Positions 35,494 through 43,327 of a stretch of 60,454 nt of DNA are shown here, piece after piece. A model generated the notes under the pieces. It had not been told where the DNA came from, did not search any database, and saw only the letters and a list, made by a program, of their open reading frames with translations. The DNA is from CAMAVH01 sp036500145 (GTDB lineage: Bacteria > Pseudomonadota > Alphaproteobacteria > SMXQ01): NCBI GenBank assembly GCA_036500145.1, contig DASYCO010000024.1, positions 1 through 60,454 on the forward strand. Direction: 5' to 3'. The translations under genes were made by a program, and so were the position numbers. Numbering within the stretch: position 1 is the stretch's first letter; each line of letters opens with the position of its first letter.

Positions 35494-36510
35494 GTGACTG
35501 CCGAGACCGTACAGACCGATGTCGCCATCATCGGCGCCGGCCCCGTCGGCCTGTTCGCCATCTTCGAATGCGGCATGCTGAAGATGCGCTGCCACGTGAT
35601 CGACGCGCTCGACATGGTCGGCGGCCAATGCACGGCGCTCTACCCGGAAAAGCCGATCTACGACATTCCCGGCCACCCCGCCATCGACGCCGCCGACCTG
35701 ATCGACCGGCTGAGCGAGCAGGCCGCCCCCTTCAAGCCGGTCTTCCATCTCGGCCAGCAGGTCATGACGCTGCAGAAGAGCGGCGACTGGTTCTCGCTCG
35801 GCCTCTCAGGCGGCGAGACGGTCCAGGCCAAGGCGGTGATCGTCGCCGGCGGCTGCGGCGCCTTCGGCCCCAACCGCCCGCCGCTCGCCGACCTCGAATC
35901 TTACGAGGGCAAGAGCGTGTTCTACATGGTCAAGCGGCGCGAGGAGCTGCGCGACCGCCGCGTGGTGATCGCCGGCGGCGGCGATTCCGCCGTCGACTGG
36001 GCCATCGCGCTGGCTGGCGTCGCCGCCAAGGTGATGGTTGTGCACCGCCGCGACAAGTTCCGCGCCGCCCCCGAAATGGCCGCGCGCCTGAAGGCGCTGG
36101 CCGATGCGGGCGAGATCGAGCTCGTGGTGCCCTACCAGCTCGACGCGCTGGAAGGCGCCGACGGCAAGCTCTCGGCGGTCGTCGTCAAGGACCTCGACGA
36201 CAAGCCGAAGCGCCTGGAAGCCGACGTGCTGCTGCCCTTCTTCGGCCTCGCCATGAACCTCGGCCCAATCGCCGAATGGGGCCTCAACGTCGAGCGCAGC
36301 CACATCGGCGTCGAGCCTTCGACCTGCCAGACCTCGACGCCGGGCATCTTCGCCATCGGCGACATCGCGCACTATCCCGGCAAGCTGAAGCTGATCCTGT
36401 CCGGCTTCGCCGAAGGCGCGCTCGCCGCGCACGGCGCCCATGCGGTTGTGCATCCCGGCGAGAAGCTGCATTTCGAATATTCGACCACCAGCGGCGTTCC
36501 CGGCGCATAG
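35494..36510 (+). CDS. Ferredoxin/flavodoxin-NADP reductase (TrxR-like type)
   Basis: The 338-residue flavoprotein transfers electrons between NADPH and ferredoxin or flavodoxin. It has the FAD motif IIGAGPVGLFAIFECGM, a thioredoxin-reductase-like insert without the CxxC redox pair (MVGGQCTALYPEKPIYDIPG instead), the NADPH motif VVIAGGGDSAVDWAIAL and the end motif STPGIFAIGDIAHYPGKLKLI. This is the TrxR-like FNR of Bacillus YumC and Chlorobium type. I start at the GTG at 35494, which has AGGAGACG upstream. It divides the tsaE chain from the DivL-like gene on the opposite strand. Confidence 0.9.
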   Translation: MTAETVQTDVAIIGAGPVGLFAIFECGMLKMRCHVIDALDMVGGQCTALYPEKPIYDIPGHPAIDAADLIDRLSEQAAPFKPVFHLGQQVMTLQKSGDWFSLGLSGGETVQAKAVIVAGGCGAFGPNRPPLADLESYEGKSVFYMVKRREELRDRRVVIAGGGDSAVDWAIALAGVAAKVMVVHRRDKFRAAPEMAARLKALADAGEIELVVPYQLDALEGADGKLSAVVVKDLDDKPKRLEADVLLPFFGLAMNLGPIAEWGLNVERSHIGVEPSTCQTSTPGIFAIGDIAHYPGKLKLILSGFAEGALAAHGAHAVVHPGEKLHFEYSTTSGVPGA

Positions 36511-36529
36511 CGCCGGAGGCGGCGTACCC

Positions 36530-36548
36530 GGCTCCGCCTAGCGGAGCC
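36530..36548. terminator. Hairpin between the convergent reductase and kinase genes
   Basis: GGCTCCGC (36530-36537) and GCGGAGCC (36541-36548) form an 8-bp stem with a 3-base loop, in the 47-base gap between two convergent genes. There is no clear T-run in either direction, so its strength as a terminator is uncertain. Confidence 0.45.
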
Positions 36549-36557
36549 TGACTGCCG

Positions 36558-39137
36558 TTATTCTGCCGCCGGTGCGGGCTGGATCATCTGCGGCACCGAC
36601 TGGGCCGGCAGGCGGCAGACCACAACGGTGCCCTTGCCGGGCTCGGACTGCAGCTCGATGCGGCCGCCGTGCAGCTCGATGAAGCTCTTCACCAGCGACA
36701 GGCCGATGCCGAGGCCGGAGGCGCGCGCCGCGTTGCTGCCGCGCTCGAACTTCTCGAACACGCGGGCCTGGTCCTCCGGCGAGATGCCGCTGCCGCTGTC
36801 GGCCACGGCCAGCACCAGTTCGGTCTCGTCCCAATGGGCGCTGAGCACGATCTCGCCCTCGCCCACCATGTATTTCATGGCGTTGCTGACCAGGTTGAAG
36901 AGCGCCTGGCGCAGGCGGCGCTCGTCGGCCATGACGACGCCGATGTTGGCCGGGCAGTCGAGGGTGAGCGACGCGCCCTGCTTGCGCGCGCGGTCGCGCG
37001 CCAGGGTGAAGACGCTGAACAGCACGCTGTGGATGTTGACCGGCTTGAGGTCGAGCGACAGACGGCCGGCCTCGATCAGCGCGAGGTCGAGGATGTCGTC
37101 GATGAGCGCCAGCAGCTGGCGCGACGATTCGAGGATGCCGCGCGCATATTCGGTCTGGCGGTCGTTCATGGCGCCGAAATACTGGTTCGCCAGGATTTCC
37201 GTGAAGCCGATGATGGTGTTGAGCGGCGTGCGCAGCTCGTAGGACACGTTGGTGATGAACTCCGACTTCAGGCGGTCCGCCGCCTCCAGCGCCTCGTTGC
37301 GCTCGCGCAGCGCGCGCTCGATGTTCGAGCTGTCGGTGACGTCGAGGTAGCTGAACATGGTCGCGCCGTCGGGCAGCGGCACGCTGTTGAAGTCGAGCAC
37401 CGATCCGTCGGCGCGCTGGAAGATGCCGACGCGCGCCACATGGTCGGTCGCGCGCGAGGCCAGCAGCTTCTTGTAGCTTTCCCAGTCGCCCGCATGGGGG
37501 AACTGGCCGCGCGCCGCCTCGACCAGGTCGATGACGCGCGGCTCGCCGTCGAGCAGCGCCGCCGGCAGCTGCCAGATGCGCGCGAAGGCGTTGTTGTGCA
37601 GCTTGAGCCGTCCGTCGGCGCCGAACACGGCGACGGCGGCGTGCAGGTTGTCGAGCGTCTCGCGCTGCACCGCGATCAGCGTGTTGTAGGAGCGCTCGAG
37701 CGTCAGGCGGTCGGTGACGTCCTCGATGGTGTAGAGCAGGCCGCCGAGCGGATGGGGATAGATGACGGTGCGCAGGACGCGCTCGTCGGGCAGGTAGAGG
37801 AGCTCCTCCAGCGGCTCGATCAGCGAGGTGTAGAGCGCCATGCGCGACTTCTTGTAGGCCTGGAAGTCGGCCTGCTCGGGCAGGCGGCGGCGCACGCGCA
37901 GCTCTTCCAGCAGGGCGCCGTGCGTCGGCGCGCTGACGACCCAGTCCTCTTCCAGCCCCCACAGATGGCTGAAGGCCGAGTTGGCGAACAGCACCCGCGT
38001 GTCCGGCCCGTAGATGACGATGGCGGTGCCGAGCTTCTCCAGCACGTCGGCATGGGCGGCGATGTGGCGCGACAGCTCGACGCGCGCCTCCTCCGCCGCC
38101 GTGCGGTCGACGGCGCAGCCGGCGAGGTAGCCGCCGGCGATCGGCGTCTCGGTGATCTCGATCAGCCGGCGCGCGCCGCCGATGACGACGTGCAGCGTGC
38201 CGCTGTGGGCCTTGTTCTCAGTGGCGGCGCTCGCGCTCAGCTCGCGGATCCATTCGAGGCGCGCGCCGACCAGCTCACGCTGGGCGGCGATGGCGATCTC
38301 CGGCGTCTCCGCCTCGACGGCCTTCGCATAGGCCTTGTTGCAGGCGAGCAGCACGCCGTCGGCGCGGCGCAGCCAGACCGGCAGCTCGACGGCGTCGAAC
38401 ATGCCCGCGAACAGGCGGGCCTGGCCTTCGGCCGCGGCCATGCCCGCCGTCTGGCGCGCGCGCTCCTGCTCGCGCTGGTCGACGTCGTGGAACCACAGCA
38501 CGGCGGCCAGGCTGCCGCCGCGCGGCGCCGGGATGCCGCTGATCTCGCAGGTCCGCCCGTTGATGCGCAGCGTCAGCGTGAAGGCGGCCATGCCCTGGCG
38601 CAGGCGCTCGACCGACTGGGCCAGGCGCTCGCGGTCGGCCTCGGCGACGAGGCGCAGCAGGGTCGAATAGGTCAGCGCGCCGCTCTCGGCGGGGACGCCG
38701 ACGATCTGGGCCAGCTCGGGGCCGGCGATCCATTCGCCCGCCGCCGTCCAGCCGGCATGGGCGCCGGGGGCCGCCTCGAGCACGTCGTCGCGCGCGGCCA
38801 GGGCCACGCGCAGGCCCGCCGCCTCGTTCTCCAGCGCGCCGGCGCGCCGGCGCTGGCTGGTCCAGGCGAAGCCCTCGGCAATGACGGCGGCGGCGCAGAG
38901 GGTCAGGAGCGCCCAGGGCGCCACGCTGCCGAGCAGGCTGCCGATGCCGGCCCCCTCCGCCGGCTGCGCGTAGGCGGGGGTAGCCAGCAGGCCGCCGGCA
39001 AGGCCCAGGACAGGGGCGATAAGGGGGGCGATGACAGGGCCAGCGGGCCGCAGCGCGCGCAAGGCGACGCCCAGCCGAGCCGCAGGATGCGGCCGGACAG
39101 GTGGCTTGTCCGTCAAGATTGAAACGCGGCAGGTCAT
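36558..39137 (-). CDS. divL: DivL-like membrane kinase with Tyr in place of the phospho-acceptor His
   Basis: The 859-residue protein has two N-terminal hydrophobic segments (about 34-56 and 68-90), a long PAS region (about 100-580, e.g. VLEKLGTAIVIYGPDTRVLFAN and NLHAAVAVFGADGRLKLHNN), a HisKA dimerisation domain and an intact HATPase domain (N box LFNLVSNAMKYM, G boxes DSGSGISPEDQARVFEKF and GLGIGLSLVKSFI). In the H box the sequence reads ITNVSYELRTPLNTII: the residue that should be His is Tyr (codon at 37239-37241, residue 633). This is the hallmark of Caulobacter DivL, which controls the CckA-CtrA pathway through DivK. Placement between tsaE and ahcY also fits. Only one base change separates TAC from CAC. 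Confidence 0.85.
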   Translation of the reverse strand: MTCRVSILTDKPPVRPHPAARLGVALRALRPAGPVIAPLIAPVLGLAGGLLATPAYAQPAEGAGIGSLLGSVAPWALLTLCAAAVIAEGFAWTSQRRRAGALENEAAGLRVALAARDDVLEAAPGAHAGWTAAGEWIAGPELAQIVGVPAESGALTYSTLLRLVAEADRERLAQSVERLRQGMAAFTLTLRINGRTCEISGIPAPRGGSLAAVLWFHDVDQREQERARQTAGMAAAEGQARLFAGMFDAVELPVWLRRADGVLLACNKAYAKAVEAETPEIAIAAQRELVGARLEWIRELSASAATENKAHSGTLHVVIGGARRLIEITETPIAGGYLAGCAVDRTAAEEARVELSRHIAAHADVLEKLGTAIVIYGPDTRVLFANSAFSHLWGLEEDWVVSAPTHGALLEELRVRRRLPEQADFQAYKKSRMALYTSLIEPLEELLYLPDERVLRTVIYPHPLGGLLYTIEDVTDRLTLERSYNTLIAVQRETLDNLHAAVAVFGADGRLKLHNNAFARIWQLPAALLDGEPRVIDLVEAARGQFPHAGDWESYKKLLASRATDHVARVGIFQRADGSVLDFNSVPLPDGATMFSYLDVTDSSNIERALRERNEALEAADRLKSEFITNVSYELRTPLNTIIGFTEILANQYFGAMNDRQTEYARGILESSRQLLALIDDILDLALIEAGRLSLDLKPVNIHSVLFSVFTLARDRARKQGASLTLDCPANIGVVMADERRLRQALFNLVSNAMKYMVGEGEIVLSAHWDETELVLAVADSGSGISPEDQARVFEKFERGSNAARASGLGIGLSLVKSFIELHGGRIELQSEPGKGTVVVCRLPAQSVPQMIQPAPAAE

Positions 39138-39208
39138 GTTAATCCCCGGCGCACAGTCTAAGTGCGCGCCGGGGCAGTAACAAGCGTGGTGCCATGGGCC
39201 GGTCCGGC

Positions 39209-39232
39209 ACGGCCGCCCCGCAAGGCGGCCGT
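39209..39232 (-). terminator. Hairpin after ahcY
   Basis: ACGGCCGCC (39209-39217) and GGCGGCCGT (39224-39232) form a perfect 9-bp stem with a 6-base loop 22 bases past the ahcY stop. No T-run follows in the minus direction, so termination may need Rho. Confidence 0.45.
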
Positions 39233-39254
39233 CGCCACACCTGGCGGCAAGCGG

Positions 39255-40667
39255 CTAGTAGCGGTACGTGTCGGGCTTGAAGGGGCCGTTCGACGCGATC
39301 CCGAGGTATTCCGACTGCTTCGGCGTCAGCTTGGTCAGCTTGGCGCCGACCTTGGCCAGGTGCAGGGCGGCGACCTTCTCGTCGAGGTGCTTCGGAAGGG
39401 TATAGACCTTCTTCTCGTACTTCGTCGGGTTGGTCCACAGCTCGAGCTGGGCCAGCGTCTGGTTGGTGAAGGAGGCGCTCATGACGAAGCTCGGATGGCC
39501 GGTGGCGCAGCCGAGGTTCACCAGGCGGCCCTGCGCCAGCAGGATGATGCGGTGGCCGTCGGGGAACAGGATCTCGTCGACCTGCGGCTTCACTTCCTCC
39601 CACTTCAGGTTCTTCAGGCCGGCGACCTGGATCTCGCTGTCGAAGTGGCCGATGTTGCAGACGATGGCGCGGTCCTTCATCTGGCGCATGTGATCGACGG
39701 TGATGACGTCGAGGTTGCCGGTCGCGGTGACGAAGATGTCGCCCTTCGACGCGGCGTCGTCCATGGTGACGACCTCATAGCCTTCCATCGCCGCCTGCAG
39801 CGCGCAGATCGGGTCGATTTCGGTGACGAGCACGCGGGCGCCCGAGCTGCGCAGGCTGGCGGCCGAGCCCTTGCCGACGTCGCCGAAGCCGGCGACCACG
39901 GCGACCTTGCCCGACATCATCACGTCGGTGGCGCGGCGGATGCCGTCCACCAGGCTTTCGCGGCAGCCGTAGAGGTTGTCGAACTTCGACTTGGTGACCG
40001 AGTCGTTGACGTTGATGGCCGGGAACAGCAGCTTGCCGTCCTTCTCCATCTGGTAGAGGCGGTGCACGCCGGTGGTCGTCTCTTCGCTGACGCCGCGGAT
40101 CGATTCGGCGAGCTTCTTGTAGTAGCCCGGCTGCTCTTTCACGTGCTTCGCGATCGACGCGTAGAGCACTTCCTCTTCTTCGTTCGTCGGCTTGGAGACG
40201 ACCGAGAGGTCGCTCTCAGCCTTGAGGCCGAGGTGGACGAGCAGCGTCGCGTCGCCGCCGTCGTCGAGGATCATGTTCGGCACGCCGCCGTCGGCCCACT
40301 CCAGGATCCTGTGGGTGTAGTCCCAATATTCGACCAGGCTCTCGCCCTTGACGGCGAAGACCGGGATGCCGGTGGCGGCGATCGCCGCGGCGGCATGGTC
40401 CTGGGTCGAGTAGATGTTGCAGGACGCCCAGCGGATGTCGGCGCCGAGATGCGCCAGGGTCTCGATCAGCACAGCGGTCTGGATCGTCATGTGCAGGGAG
40501 CCGGCGATGCGGGCGCCCTTGAGCGGCTTCTTGTCGCCGTATTCGGCGCGCAGCGCCATCAGGCCGGGCATTTCCGTCTCGGCGATGTTCAGCTCGCGGC
40601 GGCCCCAGTCGGCCAGGCCGATATCGGCCACTTTGTAATCGGTCGCGGACGTCGTCTTGGTGCTCAC
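39255..40667 (-). CDS. ahcY: Adenosylhomocysteinase
   Basis: The 470-residue NAD-dependent enzyme hydrolyses S-adenosylhomocysteine. Visible parts are ASCNIYSTQDHAAAAIA, the NAD-binding GFGDVGKGSAASLRS, DNLYGCRESLVDGIRRATDVM, and the end GPFKPDTYRY. It contains the insert found in the longer bacterial and plant-type enzymes (about 150-190). GTG start with CAGGAGCC upstream. No SAH or SAM riboswitch consensus is recognisable in the 130-base leader. A promoter candidate lies at 40778-40805. Confidence 0.97.
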   Translation of the reverse strand: MSTKTTSATDYKVADIGLADWGRRELNIAETEMPGLMALRAEYGDKKPLKGARIAGSLHMTIQTAVLIETLAHLGADIRWASCNIYSTQDHAAAAIAATGIPVFAVKGESLVEYWDYTHRILEWADGGVPNMILDDGGDATLLVHLGLKAESDLSVVSKPTNEEEEVLYASIAKHVKEQPGYYKKLAESIRGVSEETTTGVHRLYQMEKDGKLLFPAINVNDSVTKSKFDNLYGCRESLVDGIRRATDVMMSGKVAVVAGFGDVGKGSAASLRSSGARVLVTEIDPICALQAAMEGYEVVTMDDAASKGDIFVTATGNLDVITVDHMRQMKDRAIVCNIGHFDSEIQVAGLKNLKWEEVKPQVDEILFPDGHRIILLAQGRLVNLGCATGHPSFVMSASFTNQTLAQLELWTNPTKYEKKVYTLPKHLDEKVAALHLAKVGAKLTKLTPKQSEYLGIASNGPFKPDTYRY

Positions 40668-40777
40668 GGAAAGGCTCCTGGGATTGGGAAAAGAATGGGC
40701 CGAAGGAGGGAAAGGAGGCCCAGCCGCGGACCCGCCGAACGGGGGCGCGCGGTCACATATAAAGTCAGATTTATATT

Positions 40778-40805
40778 TATATATAAAGGTTTAGCGATGC
40801 AGCAA
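40778..40805 (-). promoter_or_regulatory. Promoter candidate of ahcY
   Basis: On the minus strand TTGCTG (40805-40800) is followed 16 bases later by TATATA (40783-40778), with TATAAA also available at N18. The AT-rich block (40756-40795) lies directly after the ptsH terminator and about 110 bases before the ahcY GTG. Confidence 0.5.
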
Positions 40806-40806
40806 G

Positions 40807-40837
40807 GCCAAATAAAAGCCCGTCATTTCAACGGGCT
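40807..40837 (-). terminator. Intrinsic terminator of the chvG-ptsH operon
   Basis: On the minus strand AGCCCGT pairs with ACGGGCT (40831-40837 and 40817-40823 on the plus strand) around a 7-base loop, followed by TTTATTTGG. It begins 31 bases beyond the HPr stop. Confidence 0.85.
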
Positions 40838-40867
40838 AAGGGCTTGCGAACGGGCCCCGTGGCGGGG

Positions 40868-41191
40868 TCAGTCCTCCTCGTCGAAGCGGTTTTCGACCAG
40901 GGCGGCCAGGGCGGCCAGGGCCTCGCGCGCCTGCGGGCCTTCGACCTGGATGCAGAGCTCGCTGCCCGGCCCGGCGGCCATCATCATCAGGCCCATGATC
41001 GAGCGGCCCGAGACGCTGGTGCCGTCGCTCGCCGCCATGCACTTGCTCGCCGAGACCCGCACCGTGGCGTCGAAGCTGCCGGCCAGCTTGACGAACTTGG
41101 CGGCGGCCCGCGCGTGCAGGCCGCGCTTGTTGATCACGCCGACCGTCCGCTGCAGCTTGGACGCGGCGGCGCCTTCCGTGGTGTCGCTCAT
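40868..41191 (-). CDS. ptsH: Phosphocarrier protein HPr
   Basis: The 107-residue HPr has the active-site histidine H26 in NKRGLHARAAAKFVKLA and the regulatory serine S64 in SGRSIMGLMMMAA, the site used by HPr kinase. The N-terminus is about 10 residues longer than E. coli HPr. The ATG at 41191 overlaps the EIIA-Man stop by 4 bases. Enzyme I is not in the window. With hprK, rapZ and EIIA-Man upstream it forms a regulatory PTS cluster that lacks a sugar permease. Confidence 0.93.
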   Translation of the reverse strand: MSDTTEGAAASKLQRTVGVINKRGLHARAAAKFVKLAGSFDATVRVSASKCMAASDGTSVSGRSIMGLMMMAAGPGSELCIQVEGPQAREALAALAALVENRFDEED

Positions 41192-41619
41192 CGCCGGTTC
41201 TTTTCCCGCTCGACCGGCGCGTCGGCCAGCAGGCTCGACGCGACGTTGATGTACTTGCGGCCGGCTTCCTGAACGCTGGTGACGGCCTGGCCGAGCGGCG
41301 TCGTGTCGCGCACGCTGGCGAACTTGATGAGCATCGGCAGGTTGACGCCGGCGACCACCTCGACGTTCGATTCGCTCATCACCGAAATCGCCAGGTTCGA
41401 CGGCGTGCCGCCGAACATGTCCGTCATCAGGATCACGCCGGCGCCGCTGTCGACCTTGGCCACGGCGGCGACGATGTCGGCGCGGCGGCGCTCCATGTCG
41501 TCGTCCGGGCCGATGGAGATCGCCACGGCGTCTCTCTGCGGCCCCACCACGTGCTCCAGCGCGGCGACGAACTCCTCCGCCAGCCGGCCATGGGTCACCA
41601 AGACCAGTCCAATCATCAT
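41188..41619 (-). CDS. PTS system EIIA component, mannose family
   Basis: The 143-residue cytosolic domain has H10 in IGLVLVTHGRLAEEF, the phosphorylated histidine of the mannose-family EIIA, and GVILMTDMFGGTPSNLAI. No EIIB, EIIC or EIID gene is adjacent, so it is a regulatory EIIA, as in many alphaproteobacteria, rather than part of a transporter. It overlaps both rapZ and ptsH by 4 bases. Confidence 0.92.
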   Translation of the reverse strand: MMIGLVLVTHGRLAEEFVAALEHVVGPQRDAVAISIGPDDDMERRRADIVAAVAKVDSGAGVILMTDMFGGTPSNLAISVMSESNVEVVAGVNLPMLIKFASVRDTTPLGQAVTSVQEAGRKYINVASSLLADAPVEREKNRR

Positions 41620-42740
41620 CGTCCCCTTGTCTCGCCGGACTGGGTCTGTCCGGCACGTTTGGCGGGCGCCTTGCGCCGCACGCCCCCGGTAAGCGATCTG
41701 GATGCGCGCGCGGCGGCGGCGGACGGGCGACGGGTCGCCTTCGTTTCGCCGCCAGAGCCGCCGCCCTGGATGTCGCGATGCACCGTCAGCACGTCGGGCG
41801 CCGCGTCGAAGCGCTGGCGGCGCAGCCAGGCCGCGAGCCGCTCGGCGACGTAGACGGAGCGGTGGCGGCCGCCGGTGCAGCCCACCGCGATGGTCAGGTA
41901 GCTCTTGCCCTCCTGCGCGAAGCGCGGCAGCAGCAGGGTCAGCAGGCCCGTGAGCGAGCCGAGGAATTCGTCGAAGTCGGCGTCGGCGGCGATGTAGGCG
42001 CCGACCTCGGCGTCGAGCCCGGTGCGCGCCTTCAGCGCCGCGACATAGTGCGGGTTGCGCAGGAAGCGCGCGTCGAACACCAGGTCGGCTTCGCGCGGCA
42101 CGCCGAGGCGATAGGAGAAGGAGGTGACGCAGACGGCGATCTGTCCGCGCCGGTCGAGGCCGTAGAGCCCTTCGACGACGCGGCGCAGATCGCCCGGCAC
42201 GAAGTCGCTGCTGTCGATCACGCGGTCGGCGCGCAGGCGCAGCTTGGCGAGCATCCGCCGCTCGTGCGCGATGCCGTCGCGCACCGGGCGGTCGACGGCG
42301 AGCGGATGGCGGCGGCGCGTCTCGGTGTAGCGGCGCAGCAGTATGTCGTCGCTGGCGTCGAGGAACAGCAGGTGGGCGTCGAGGTCGGCGCGCGACATCA
42401 GCTGGTCGAGCGCCTCGAGCAGCGGCGCGACGGCGAAGTCGCGCGTGCGGATGTCGACGCCGACGGCGAGCGGCGGCGCGGGACGCGCAGCCTTGCGCGC
42501 CTTCGCGGCCGGCGCGAAGAGAGTGCCGAACAGCGACAGCGGCAGGTTGTCGACCGCTTCGTAGCCGATGTCTTCGAGCGCCTTGAGGGAAGAGGAACGG
42601 CCCGCGCCCGACATGCCGGTGACGAACACGACACGCGCACGCCCCCCGGCGGTCGCCGTCTTCGGCTCTGCGGGGGAGGTCGGCTTGGTCGGGGCCGCTT
42701 TGGACTTACGCGCGGCGGATGGGGCGGTACGGGTCGTCAT
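41616..42740 (-). CDS. rapZ: RNase adapter protein / nucleotide-binding protein RapZ
   Basis: The 374-residue protein has P-loop VFVTGMSGAGRSSSLKALEDIGYEAVDNLPLSLF split between a Walker A variant and the DNLP motif, and the C-terminal VGCTGGRHRSVYVAERL. In enterobacteria RapZ guides RNase E to the GlmZ sRNA and senses glucosamine-6-phosphate. In alphaproteobacteria the target is not known. There is a Lys/Pro/Ala-rich N-terminal extension of about 30 residues and a basic, Arg/Ser-rich C-terminal tail. It overlaps hprK by 4 bases. Confidence 0.92.
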   Translation of the reverse strand: MTTRTAPSAARKSKAAPTKPTSPAEPKTATAGGRARVVFVTGMSGAGRSSSLKALEDIGYEAVDNLPLSLFGTLFAPAAKARKAARPAPPLAVGVDIRTRDFAVAPLLEALDQLMSRADLDAHLLFLDASDDILLRRYTETRRRHPLAVDRPVRDGIAHERRMLAKLRLRADRVIDSSDFVPGDLRRVVEGLYGLDRRGQIAVCVTSFSYRLGVPREADLVFDARFLRNPHYVAALKARTGLDAEVGAYIAADADFDEFLGSLTGLLTLLLPRFAQEGKSYLTIAVGCTGGRHRSVYVAERLAAWLRRQRFDAAPDVLTVHRDIQGGGSGGETKATRRPSAAAARASRSLTGGVRRKAPAKRAGQTQSGETRGR

Positions 42741-43327
42741 GCGAGGCGCTTAATAGAGCCCGACCGCCGTCCCGCCGCAAGGCGAACGTTGAGCTTTGCG
42801 GCGAGTCGCAGCTTGAGGGCCGCGGAGACCTCGAAGGGCGCCAGCCGCAGCAGCGGCAAGGCCACGCCGAGCCGCTCGAATCCTTCGCTATCCAACGATT
42901 CCGTGCCGAGACTTTCAAAATCGCCGCGCGCCGCGCCAGATTCTTGCCAAAAGATCGGCAAGCGCTCGACGTCGCCCGGCGGCACGAGCGCCACGGCGAG
43001 CGCCAGGCGGATGCGGGCGCGGCATTGCGCGGGCCGCAGGCGCAGGATTCCAAGCCCATAGGCTTCGATGGCGCCGACAAGGCCGGCGGCGCGCGCTTCC
43101 GGCGGCGCCTCGGCCGTCAAGCCATCGGCGACGGCGGCCAGGCGCACGCGGTCGTCGGCGACGAGCTTGGCGCCCTGCTCCATCACGGCGCGCAGGGCCA
43201 GGTCGGACTTGCCGCTGCCCGAGGGGCCGAGCAGCAGCACGCCTGCCGTGCCGAAGGCCACGCAGGTTGCATGGACGGTCTCCGACGGCGGCGCGGCGCG
43301 GCGCCTCGCCTTCGGCTGAATCGTCAT
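42737..43327 (-). CDS. hprK: HPr kinase/phosphorylase, short form
   Basis: The 196-residue protein has only the catalytic domain, without the N-terminal domain of the Firmicute enzyme. Walker A is LLLGPSGSGKSDLALRAVM. It phosphorylates the HPr serine in a link between carbon state and envelope signalling. The segment ESGAARGDFESLGTESLDSE (about 136-155) looks like an insertion in a loop. It overlaps chvG by 4 bases. Confidence 0.9.
   Translation of the reverse strand: MTIQPKARRRAAPPSETVHATCVAFGTAGVLLLGPSGSGKSDLALRAVMEQGAKLVADDRVRLAAVADGLTAEAPPEARAAGLVGAIEAYGLGILRLRPAQCRARIRLALAVALVPPGDVERLPIFWQESGAARGDFESLGTESLDSEGFERLGVALPLLRLAPFEVSAALKLRLAAKLNVRLAAGRRSGSIKRLA

Noticed and set aside
36669..39122. 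817-codon open frame antisense to the DivL-like kinase
   Set aside because: Composition is that of reversed high-GC coding sequence, and the minus-strand product has clear kinase domains.
40668..40800. SAH or SAM riboswitch before ahcY
   Set aside because: The leader is GC-rich near the gene and AT-rich further up, but the conserved core sequences of these riboswitches were not found.
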